DNA from: an uncultured Psychrobacillus sp.
GTDB lineage: Bacteria > Bacillota > Bacilli > Bacillales_A > Planococcaceae
DNA: 13,477 nt
NCBI GenBank assembly: GCA_934234185.1
Contig: CAKQHO010000094.1
Span: 1-13,477, forward strand
Direction: 5' to 3'
Positions within the stretch are counted from its first letter, which is position 1. The number at the start of each line of letters is the position of its first letter. Both the position numbers and the translations under genes were made by a program. This document shows positions 7,300-13,477 of the stretch, piece after piece. Below the pieces are notes generated by a model, which worked only from the letters and a program-made list of their open reading frames with translations, did no database searches and was not told the origin of the DNA.

Positions 7300-7328
7300 A
7301 AAAAGCAGCGATCTGCCGCTTTTTCTTC
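7300..7328 (+). terminator. Intrinsic terminator after psiE
   Basis: AAAAAGCAGC (7300-7309) pairs with GCCGCTTTTT (7315-7324) with a single A-C mismatch around the loop GATCT. The 3' arm provides the T-run, and an A-rich run upstream would give a U-tract on the other strand as well. Confidence 0.75.
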
Positions 7329-7364
7329 AAAGATAAGAAAGTATATAATTTCTCAGCATTTATT

Positions 7365-7512
7365 GTCCAGCGCAAGCAGCCTTGCCCCTCGAGGGCCAAC
7401 AGGATGTTGGTCAGGAAAACGTTGTCACACGATGTGACGTTCTTCGTTTTCCTTCCGTGCTTACGTTCCCCATTTGCTTGTCGGGGCATTCAGAGGCACT
7501 TGCGCTTTTCTT
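7365..7512 (+). repeat. Structured intergenic repeat, copy 4 of 4
   Basis: This single copy lies between the convergent psiE and transglutaminase-like genes. It keeps CCCTCGAGGG, CCAACAGGATGTTGG (5-bp stem), the main hairpin AGGAAAACG / CGTTTTCCT (7413-7421 / 7445-7453) enclosing GTCACA-CGA-TGTGAC, and a right end reading GCGCTTTTCTT. Its left flank (TATAATTTCTCAGCATTTATT, from 7344) matches that of copy 1. The right end runs directly into the TAA (7511-7513, complement) of the minus-strand gene, just as copy 3 abuts tldE. Confidence 0.85.
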
Positions 7513-9190
7513 AATAGGTAATCCCGGTTCGGTTATGTGTTTTTTCAAAATCTGACAAATTAGGATCAAAATATTTATCGCTATAGCTTGCTGTAAATTG
7601 ATTGTTTTGCACGTAACCAGCGCCCCAAGTAGGGTCCATCGTAATCCAAGTCCCATCTACTAGCGCTTCAACCCATGCATGCCTTTCAGGGGCAAAGCCC
7701 TCAATCATTCTTGCTTCTATATTGCTTGCTCGTAAAAGGGCGATTGTTAAATAGGCATAGTCCTGACAAACACCTGTTTTAGTATCTAATGTCTTCAAGG
7801 CACTATCATCCCAGTTAAAGTCGTTTGTATTTAGTTTTTCAACATCATAAGACACTGTTTTCGCAACAAAGTCATAGATTGCCTTCGCTTTTTCTCGAGC
7901 TGTTTCTTTGCTTTTCGTAAGTGTCTTAGATAGCTCTATAATCTCAGGAGCAGTCGATTGAATTCCTCTAGCTGGGAGTAAGTTTCTTTTGTCCTCTGTT
8001 CCTTTTGATACGACATTAAATCTCGCTACTTCGTGGAACTGATAATAATCACTATTTTCGTAAGTAATGATTGGCACGTTTATAGAAATTTGGTATTCTC
8101 CTGGACCGAAGCGCAAGTAAAAGGAATCGTCAAATTGAAAATTATTTACCGGAATCACCTCTAATGCTTTGTCTTCTCCTTTTGTCGTTTGAATATAGAG
8201 ATGAGTAGTCTCCGGAGCAAACTCTGCAGATTTCTCTATAGTTCCTTTAATAGAATAGGTATACTCTGCCACCTCTCCTCCGTATAAGGGAGAAAGAAGA
8301 TTGATTCCCCGTTCTAGATATACGGTTGAATACTCAACAGGCTGTCTTTTTTCTGTGATGAGATTATGAATTAAAATGTCAGTAGCGGTATTATAATAAT
8401 TATCCCTTTCTGAATCTGGTACCATTACTTCTAGCTTATGAACACCCTCGCCGAAATAGAGGGGAACCTCATAAGAAAATTGTCCATTCCTTACTGGAAT
8501 TACCGTATTCCAGGAGTCAGATTCTTTATTTAAACGAATCATTAGCGAGGAAATATTGGACGTGTCCTCTATTTTCCCTTCTAATAGATAAGTCCCTTCT
8601 CTTTCCACATACCCTTCGTTTGCTAAAAAGGACAATCCAGCCTCGTATCCATAGGGATTTAACGCAATATCCCTAAGAGTCTCTGGATTCAGGTTTTCTA
8701 CTTTAAAAGAGGCTGTGTCATAATAATAATTGTCTTGATCGGTGCTTGGAAGTTTTAATGATACCTCGTATGCACCTTCTCCATTGAAAAAATGTATTGT
8801 TTCTTGAAATTGGTTATTTATTATGGGAACAAAATAGTCCATCTCGTACCCAGCTGGCTCGTTTTCGCTAGATTTTACGACAACCCATACGTAAGGAGAT
8901 ACAGCATTCGTATATTCAAGAGACCCCTCTATTTGAATGCTACCGTTCGCAGCGAAGTGGGCATATGCTGGCTGCTTTAACGATAGTCCCATTTCTTCTC
9001 CATAGGAGGAAAGAGATATAGGGCTATTTGCAATTTCTTTATTTTTCTCCACTACTAGGTTTGCATATTTATCCGCTAGTTTTTGCTCTACTACCCTCTC
9101 TGGCTCCTTTCCCTCTACTTTTGTTGACTCATCGCTGCAAGCTGTAAGAATAAAAAAGGAAAACAATAGAAGCAATGCTCCTTTAGGCAT
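7511..9190 (-). CDS. Transglutaminase-like cysteine protease-fold lipoprotein with three beta-rich repeats
   Basis: The protein is 559 residues. It opens with a short lipoprotein signal (ALLLLFSFFILTAC, lipobox LTAC, Cys18), so it should be tethered outside the membrane. Residues about 80-168, 190-277 and 308-396 form three related repeats, each ending G-x-G-x-Y/H...V/L-x-P followed by a D-N-Y-Y or S-D-Y-Y tract, probably beta-sandwich modules. Residues 425-525 are a transglutaminase core: Cys475 (TGVCQDYA), His504 (ERHAWVEA) and Asp519 (TMDPTWG) make the Cys-His-Asp triad. Family members cleave or cross-link amide bonds; the substrate is unknown, with cell-wall or surface protein likely. GAAGGAGGG lies 5 bases before the ATG. 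The stop touches repeat copy 4. The gene is monocistronic and divergent from the GH68 pair. Confidence 0.88.
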   Translation of the reverse strand: MPKGALLLLFSFFILTACSDESTKVEGKEPERVVEQKLADKYANLVVEKNKEIANSPISLSSYGEEMGLSLKQPAYAHFAANGSIQIEGSLEYTNAVSPYVWVVVKSSENEPAGYEMDYFVPIINNQFQETIHFFNGEGAYEVSLKLPSTDQDNYYYDTASFKVENLNPETLRDIALNPYGYEAGLSFLANEGYVEREGTYLLEGKIEDTSNISSLMIRLNKESDSWNTVIPVRNGQFSYEVPLYFGEGVHKLEVMVPDSERDNYYNTATDILIHNLITEKRQPVEYSTVYLERGINLLSPLYGGEVAEYTYSIKGTIEKSAEFAPETTHLYIQTTKGEDKALEVIPVNNFQFDDSFYLRFGPGEYQISINVPIITYENSDYYQFHEVARFNVVSKGTEDKRNLLPARGIQSTAPEIIELSKTLTKSKETAREKAKAIYDFVAKTVSYDVEKLNTNDFNWDDSALKTLDTKTGVCQDYAYLTIALLRASNIEARMIEGFAPERHAWVEALVDGTWITMDPTWGAGYVQNNQFTASYSDKYFDPNLSDFEKTHNRTGITY

Positions 9191-9361
9191 AGAAACCCTC
9201 CTTCAAATCTTTTCTATATTTACGTGAAAATAGCGAGTAAGTTTCAGGATTTATCTGATTGAATGAGAAATCATTAAAATTAATAAGGAAATTAGGTACT
9301 CATCGATTGAAGGCTGCTAGATATACCTAGTAGATAAAAAGATTTATAAGTTAAAAAAGAC

Positions 9362-9393
9362 AAGGCTGATTCTTTAAGGAGAATCGCCTTTTT
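9362..9393. terminator. Orphan two-way terminator between divergent genes
   Basis: AAGGC-T-GATTCT (9362-9373, T bulged) pairs with AGAATC-GCCTT (9380-9390) around TTAAGG. On the plus strand the 3' arm runs into TTTTT. On the minus strand the hairpin is followed by GTCTTTTTT. No gene ends here on either strand: the neighbours diverge, with starts at 9190 and 9537. The rest of 9191-9536 is AT-rich and holds only the SigK-like box described separately. Confidence 0.6.
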
Positions 9394-9490
9394 ATTATGC
9401 ATTTCTCTTAAGGTTTACTTATTTCTATTAAATTTCTTTATAGACTTTTAGCGCTCTCTTCCAAATGCACAATTCTATTTCTTAATCTTT

Positions 9491-9499
9491 CATAACTTA
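9491..9499 (+). promoter_or_regulatory. SigK-like -10 element upstream of the GH68 pair
   Basis: CATAACTTA matches the mother-cell SigK -10 consensus CATANNNTA at all six fixed positions and lies 38 bases before the ATG. The nearest AC that could serve as the -35 is at 9469-9470, giving a 20-base gap against the usual 16-17, so the match is incomplete. Confidence 0.35.
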
Positions 9500-9536
9500 G
9501 CAATGTACCAAAAATATTAGAAAGGTATGTGAAGTT

Positions 9537-11135
9537 ATGTCAAATCAAGATGAACATAGAAATCGGCGGAAGTATCGAATGTCGAGTTCTAAGCAACACC
9601 ATTCCAAGGAAACTCGAAAGGAGGTGAAAAAGTTTAGACTTTCTACTCAGCAATTTCCTATTCGCGGCATAAGATCAAATGAGTTTCTTATCCCAGGAGG
9701 GGGTTCCAACCATAACTTCCCCGATGGGACAAACAATACAGTTCATTTTCGAAGCTTTAGTGAGAAACAGGTAGAAAATTACTGTGCCTATCATCCTGTT
9801 AGAGATTTTAATAGATGTTTGAGCTACAACATGAATGCCATTCCATCTAGGTGGACAAGAAGTCAGGTAGAACAAATTGATATTAATGCGAGTAACACCG
9901 CTCCTCTGATCAGTGAACCTTTCCCTCGTATTTCTCCAGATCTTTGGATATGGGACATGTGGCCACTTGCAAAGAAGGATGGCTCGATAGCTGTCCTTCC
10001 TGGTGGATGGCGTGTGTTATTTGCACTATCAGTCCCTAGAAGTGTTCTTCCAGGAAAACGCCATGACGTGGCGAGAATAAGTTATTTCTACTCACGAAAT
10101 GGGCTGGATTGGATTCAAGGAGGCTACTTGTTTGAGGAAGGAACAGCATTAGGGTCGAGACAATGGGCTGGCTCCGCAATGATTGACGAGGAAGGGCGTA
10201 TTTACTATTTCTACACGGCAACAGGTAGAAGAGGGGAAACGCAACTAACGTATGAGCAACGAATCGCGATGGCGAGCAGTGGCTTTATTTCCAATCAAAA
10301 CGGAGTTCAGTTTGTAGATTTTTCTCCACATCAAATTATTCTGGAACCGGATGGCATCCTTTACCAAACAGAGGAACAGTCCAGTGGAGGCATTATCTAT
10401 GCTTTTCGCGACCCATTCTTCTTTAAGGATCCTGCTACTGGCTGTGAATATCTTCTATTTGAAGGAAATATAGCGGGGACCTCTGCAGATATAAATTGTG
10501 GTCCTGGAGTTCCTGAAGAAGCAGCCGAGTATACCGGTAACATCGGCATTGCGCTCCTAAGAGATGAAACGTATTCCAGTTGGCAGCTATTGCCTGCATT
10601 ATTGGAAGCCGGCTGTACAAATCAGCAAACAGAAAGACCTCATATTGTCGTGAGCAATGGTCTGTATTATTTATTTACAGTAACACATGCATCCACCTTT
10701 GCACCCGGCGTTTCCGGACCAGACGGCTTATATGGATTTGTTGCTGGGACATTAAGAGGAAATTACGTACCGCTAAACAGTAGTGGGCTTGTAGTGTCTA
10801 ATCCGCTATCCGAACCGTTTCAAGCCTACTCTTGGCTAGTGTTACCAGATTTCTCTGTCTTAAGCTTTATCGATAACTTTGATTTACAAGGTATTCCTAT
10901 TGAAGATGTAGGGTTCCTGCCAGAATCATTTCAGTATGCACACTTCGGCGGAACTTTGGCGCAAACCTTACAGCTTTCAGTAGAGGGAAGAACAACAGAG
11001 ATTGTCAATGTCTATCCTTATGGGCTTATGATGGTTTCCGAAACAGAGAGCCCAAAATGCTCCTACTGCTGGAGCAGTAGAGAGTTGGATTGTAAATGTA
11101 AGAAAGCCAAAAAGAAAAGAAATAGAAGAAAATAA
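9537..11135 (+). CDS. GH68-family fructosyltransferase-like protein A, no signal peptide, short Cys/Lys-rich tail
   Basis: The protein is 532 residues. Residues 125-490 are a GH68 fold (levansucrase/inulosucrase; transfers or hydrolyses fructose from sucrose or fructans). Catalytic residues are visible: nucleophile Asp140 (WDMWP), transition-state stabiliser Asp292 (FRDP) and acid/base Glu366 (QTERPH). RQWAGSA (208-214) matches the sucrose-site WSGS loop of SacB. TERPHIVVSNGLYYLF and GPDGLYGFV resemble the short Gram-negative levansucrases (Zymomonas, Erwinia) more than SacB. There is no signal peptide; the N-terminus is polar and basic, with QQFPI at 38-42. The tail (508-532) has CSYC and CKC, then a run of Lys/Arg. 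The start has AAAGG at a long 11-base spacing; ATG 9579 (Met15) is an alternative. It is cotranscribed with the paralogue 43 bp downstream. Activity and location are not proven. Confidence 0.85.
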   Translation: MSNQDEHRNRRKYRMSSSKQHHSKETRKEVKKFRLSTQQFPIRGIRSNEFLIPGGGSNHNFPDGTNNTVHFRSFSEKQVENYCAYHPVRDFNRCLSYNMNAIPSRWTRSQVEQIDINASNTAPLISEPFPRISPDLWIWDMWPLAKKDGSIAVLPGGWRVLFALSVPRSVLPGKRHDVARISYFYSRNGLDWIQGGYLFEEGTALGSRQWAGSAMIDEEGRIYYFYTATGRRGETQLTYEQRIAMASSGFISNQNGVQFVDFSPHQIILEPDGILYQTEEQSSGGIIYAFRDPFFFKDPATGCEYLLFEGNIAGTSADINCGPGVPEEAAEYTGNIGIALLRDETYSSWQLLPALLEAGCTNQQTERPHIVVSNGLYYLFTVTHASTFAPGVSGPDGLYGFVAGTLRGNYVPLNSSGLVVSNPLSEPFQAYSWLVLPDFSVLSFIDNFDLQGIPIEDVGFLPESFQYAHFGGTLAQTLQLSVEGRTTEIVNVYPYGLMMVSETESPKCSYCWSSRELDCKCKKAKKKRNRRK

Positions 11136-11178
11136 ACATCCATTCTTGAAATAAAAAATGATAAAAAGGTGAGAAAAA

Positions 11179-13050
11179 ATGTCAAAAAACAAAAGAATAT
11201 CACGTCAACAGTTTCCTATAGCTGGAGGCGGTAATAGAGAGCTTTCTCCTATAGCGGGTGGTTCCTCCAACCGAAACTTCCCTAGTGGAGCAACCGGAAA
11301 TAACCCTACTAATTTTAGAGGATTTTCCAAAAATACCATTAAGCAATTTTGCTGCTATGACCCGAAACAAGATTTCAGAAGATGTCTTCGACAGCATATA
11401 AATGCAGTACCATCCGCATGGACACGGGCACAAGCAGAACAAATTAGAATAACTTCCACTAACTCTGCACCTGTTATTCAGGAGCCATTTCCGAGAATTT
11501 CTGAGGATTTATGGGTGTGGGATATGTGGCCGTTAATGGAAAAGGACGGTTCTATCGCAGTATTACCGGGTGGTTGGAGGGTGTTATTTACACTTTCAGC
11601 ACCGAGAAGTGTATTGCCGGATAATCGTCATGACGTTGCAAGAATTGCATACTTCTACTCACGTGATGGGCTCAACTGGATCCAAGGTGGTCTTGTATTT
11701 GAAGAAGGAACTGCTTTTGGATCTCGTCAATGGGCTGGTTCAAGCATAATAGATAATGGAAGAATCTATTATTTCTATACTGCTTCAGGCAGACGTGGAG
11801 AAGCTACCATCACGTATGAACAGCGAATTGCACTTTCAAGCAGCGGCTTTATATCTAATCTGGATGGAGTAGAGTTAGTAGACTTTGCTCCACATGAGAT
11901 TATTCTGGAGCCAGATGGAGTTTTATATCAAACGCTAGAACAATCTGAGCAAAGTGGCAGTGGTATTATCTATGCGTTTCGTGATCCTTGGTTCTTCAAA
12001 GATCCGGCAACTGGCTGTGAGTATTTACTGTTTGAAGGAAACATCGCTGGTAACAACACAGAAATTAACTGTGGACCAGATGTTCCAATCGAAGCAAGAG
12101 AGTATACAGGAAATATTGGTATTGCGCTTCTAAGAAACAATCGCTTTAATTCCTGGCAACTTCTACCTGCACTTCTTGAAGCAGGTTGTACAAACCAGCA
12201 AACAGAGAGACCTCATATTATTGTAAGCAGCGGTCTTTACTATTTATTTACAGATAGTCATCGTTTTACTTTTGCACCTGGGTTAACCAATGGCCCTGGC
12301 CCTGACGGCTTATATGGTTTTGTTGCTGGGTCATTGAGAGGGAATTATCAGCCGTTGAACGGTGGAGGATTAGTAGTGGCTAATCCAATATCCGAACCAA
12401 ACCAGGCTTATTCTTGGCTAGTACTTCCCGACTTCTCCGTGTTAAGCTTCATCGATAACTTTAACTTACAAGGTATCACAACAGATGAACTGGCTACTCT
12501 ACCTGAATCCTTCCGTATTGCACACTTTGGAGGAACATTAGCTCCAACTCTTCAACTGAGAGTTTCTGGTAGAACAACAGAGATCGTAGCAGAGTATGAA
12601 TTTGGTCTAGTAATGGTTTCTGAAACAGAAAGCCCGAAATGCTGTAGAAGTGGTAGCGAGGGATATGATGATGAAAACGAACATGATCATCGTTGCAGCT
12701 GCAATACGAGAGAAGATGGTAGACGTAGAGATAAACATGACCGCAACCGAAATAAGCATTCTTGCAAATGTAGAGATAGACACAATCATGACAAAGACTG
12801 CGACTGGGAATATGATCATGATGATTGTCAGAGATGCAAGGGAAATTGGGATGAGGAGTCCTACTATTCTGATGAAGACTATTCAGACTGCGGTTGCTCC
12901 TCTAATCGGGATGAGCATTGTATAGACTGTGAGGATTATCAGCATGGCTCCTGTGGGTGCAATCATTCGGAATATGATTGTATCGAATTTCCGAGATTAG
13001 ATCCAAATAGATTTTATCAAGACAACAACCGCCAGTGTAGAAGATGCTAA
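11179..13050 (+). CDS. GH68-family fructosyltransferase-like protein B with a 136-residue Cys/His/Asp-rich tail
   Basis: The protein is 623 residues and a tandem paralogue of protein A: 69 of 84 residues are identical across the stretch A 131-214 / B 106-189. Catalytic residues are Asp115 (WDMWP), Asp269 (FRDP) and Glu343 (QTERPH). The N-terminus (ISRQQFPIAGG, then a second SPIAGG) has no signal peptide. From 488 to 623 the protein is an acidic, His- and Cys-rich low-complexity tail. Its 18 cysteines are largely in CxC (506, 529, 571, 592) and CxxC (550, 581, 620) pairs, and the chain ends CRRC. Such a tail suggests metal binding or disulfide cross-linking, as in insoluble spore-surface proteins. 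AAAAAGGTGAG (from 11163) lies about 6 bases before the ATG. A terminator follows 29 bases after the stop. GH68 membership is firm; the role is inferred. Confidence 0.87.
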   Translation: MSKNKRISRQQFPIAGGGNRELSPIAGGSSNRNFPSGATGNNPTNFRGFSKNTIKQFCCYDPKQDFRRCLRQHINAVPSAWTRAQAEQIRITSTNSAPVIQEPFPRISEDLWVWDMWPLMEKDGSIAVLPGGWRVLFTLSAPRSVLPDNRHDVARIAYFYSRDGLNWIQGGLVFEEGTAFGSRQWAGSSIIDNGRIYYFYTASGRRGEATITYEQRIALSSSGFISNLDGVELVDFAPHEIILEPDGVLYQTLEQSEQSGSGIIYAFRDPWFFKDPATGCEYLLFEGNIAGNNTEINCGPDVPIEAREYTGNIGIALLRNNRFNSWQLLPALLEAGCTNQQTERPHIIVSSGLYYLFTDSHRFTFAPGLTNGPGPDGLYGFVAGSLRGNYQPLNGGGLVVANPISEPNQAYSWLVLPDFSVLSFIDNFNLQGITTDELATLPESFRIAHFGGTLAPTLQLRVSGRTTEIVAEYEFGLVMVSETESPKCCRSGSEGYDDENEHDHRCSCNTREDGRRRDKHDRNRNKHSCKCRDRHNHDKDCDWEYDHDDCQRCKGNWDEESYYSDEDYSDCGCSSNRDEHCIDCEDYQHGSCGCNHSEYDCIEFPRLDPNRFYQDNNRQCRRC

Positions 13051-13079
13051 AAAAATAGAAACAGCGTAACAATACTTTT

Positions 13080-13116
13080 AGAAGGAGAAACTCTTTTGTT
13101 TTTCTCCTTCTTTTTG
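13080..13116 (+). terminator. Intrinsic terminator of the GH68 pair
   Basis: AGAAGGAGAAA (13080-13090) pairs perfectly with TTTCTCCTTCT (13101-13111) over 11 bp with a 10-base loop, followed by TTTTG. It closes the two-gene unit. Confidence 0.88.
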
Positions 13117-13311
13117 TTATGTAAGAAAAAAGAACTGTTAGATTAAAGTGGATAGAATATAAATCAAAAATAGCGATTTTTAATAATTTGTATAGGTCGA
13201 AAATATAATTAGATACAAAGTCTTTGCAAAAGATGGAAAAATTAACATTGGTACATTTTTCATTACGAAAATAGTCACAGTTTTATGAAGGGATTCATGG
13301 TATTCTTGTAA

Positions 13312-13449
13312 CTCGGAAAACTTAAAGCATAGGAAACTGTGGTTGGTTAGCCATTGCGATTAATTTCCGAGAGGCACCTACAATTTTGTAGGTGCTTCAG
13401 ACTGTAGACAAACCCCAGAAATTTCGGAGTTTGCCTACAGTCTTTTTTC
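13312..13449 (+). ncRNA. Candidate structured non-coding RNA or attenuator leader
   Basis: Three hairpins follow each other with no coding region. CTCGGAAA (13312-13319) pairs with TTTCCGAG (13364-13371) around 44 bases. GAGGCACCTACA (13371-13382) pairs with TGTAGGTGCTTC (13387-13398) around four bases, and a terminator hairpin follows at 13400-13442. An extended -10 box, TGG-TATTCT (13298-13306), places a start near 13312. The six-base CCTACA and TGTAGG elements of hairpin 2 can also pair with the terminator arms, giving exclusive alternatives as in an attenuator. I recognise no known riboswitch class. It could be a stand-alone small RNA or the leader of a gene beyond the window. The rest of 13116-13311 is AT-rich, with nothing supportable. 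Confidence 0.4.
13400..13449 (+). terminator. Strong intrinsic terminator at the right edge
   Basis: GACTGTAG (13400-13407) pairs with CTACAGTC (13435-13442), and CAAAC with GTTTG further in, with one mismatch between the blocks. A run of T starts at 13443. No plus-strand gene ends just before it, which supports the leader or small-RNA reading of the preceding hairpins. Confidence 0.8.
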
Positions 13450-13477
13450 TTTTAAAATAGAAGTAACCCGAAAAGAG

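Noticed and set aside
7289..7656. Two minus-strand open frames over repeat copy 4
   Set aside because: They translate the repeat and the antisense frame of the transglutaminase-like gene end; no start signal.
12650..12925. Plus-strand frame of about 91 codons inside the tail of GH68 protein B
   Set aside because: It is a shifted frame of the low-complexity GAT/GAC-rich tail; the main frame is continuous from the catalytic domain.
13204..13209. TATAAT as a promoter for the right-edge RNA
   Set aside because: No -35 box lies at 16-18 bases, and it is about 100 bases upstream of the hairpins; the extended -10 at 13298-13306 fits better.
13371..13449. End of an insertion sequence
   Set aside because: The GACTGTAG/CTACAGTC arms could be IS termini, but there is no transposase or second end in the window, and the T-run after the hairpin fits a terminator.

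Overview
The window looks like chromosomal DNA from a low-GC, endospore-forming relative of Bacillus (Bacillaceae). The signs are AT-rich intergenic DNA, strong AAGGAGG-type ribosome binding sites, lipoprotein signal peptides, U-tailed hairpin terminators, a cre-like site, and intergenic repeats whose ends resemble a repeat family I remember from Bacillaceae genomes. No species can be named from this alone. No IS element, CRISPR array, tRNA or rRNA was seen.

Layout. (1) 1-1447, plus strand: the last 51 codons of an AraC-type regulator, a small membrane protein with its own terminator, and a SAM-dependent methyltransferase. (2) 1665-3384, plus strand: a secreted, lipid-anchored alpha-carbonic anhydrase whose start region carries a 5-bp duplication that puts the best-placed ATG out of frame, then a CPBP-family (CAAX protease-like) membrane protein with substituted active-site residues. 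(3) 3410-3853: three tandem copies of a roughly 115-145 bp structured repeat. (4) 3854-6588, minus strand: a two-gene tldD-tldE operon for a TldD/TldE peptidase. (5) 6589-7328: a divergent intergenic region with a cre-like site, then psiE and its terminator. (6) 7365-7512: a fourth copy of the repeat, again touching the stop codon of a minus-strand gene. (7) 7511-9190, minus strand: a transglutaminase-like lipoprotein with three beta-rich repeats. (8) 9191-9536: a divergent intergenic region with an orphan two-way terminator and a SigK-like -10 box. (9) 9537-13050, plus strand: a tandem pair of GH68 (levansucrase/inulosucrase family) proteins that lack signal peptides and end in cysteine-rich tails, followed by a terminator. 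(10) 13312-13449: a non-coding locus with three consecutive hairpins, the last a terminator, shaped like an attenuator or small RNA.

How the genes relate. Most genes are independent housekeeping or envelope functions. The real operons are tldD-tldE, which share one base (TAATG), and the GH68 pair, which is 43 bp apart with no terminator between. The GH68 pair is the most unusual part. Both proteins keep the catalytic triad residues and resemble the short levansucrases of Gram-negative bacteria more than Bacillus SacB. They have no secretion signal but carry a QQFPI-type N-terminal segment and CxC/CxxC tails (18 cysteines in the last 136 residues of the second protein). This suggests fructan-forming or fructan-cleaving enzymes built into a cross-linked structure such as the spore surface. 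That is an inference.
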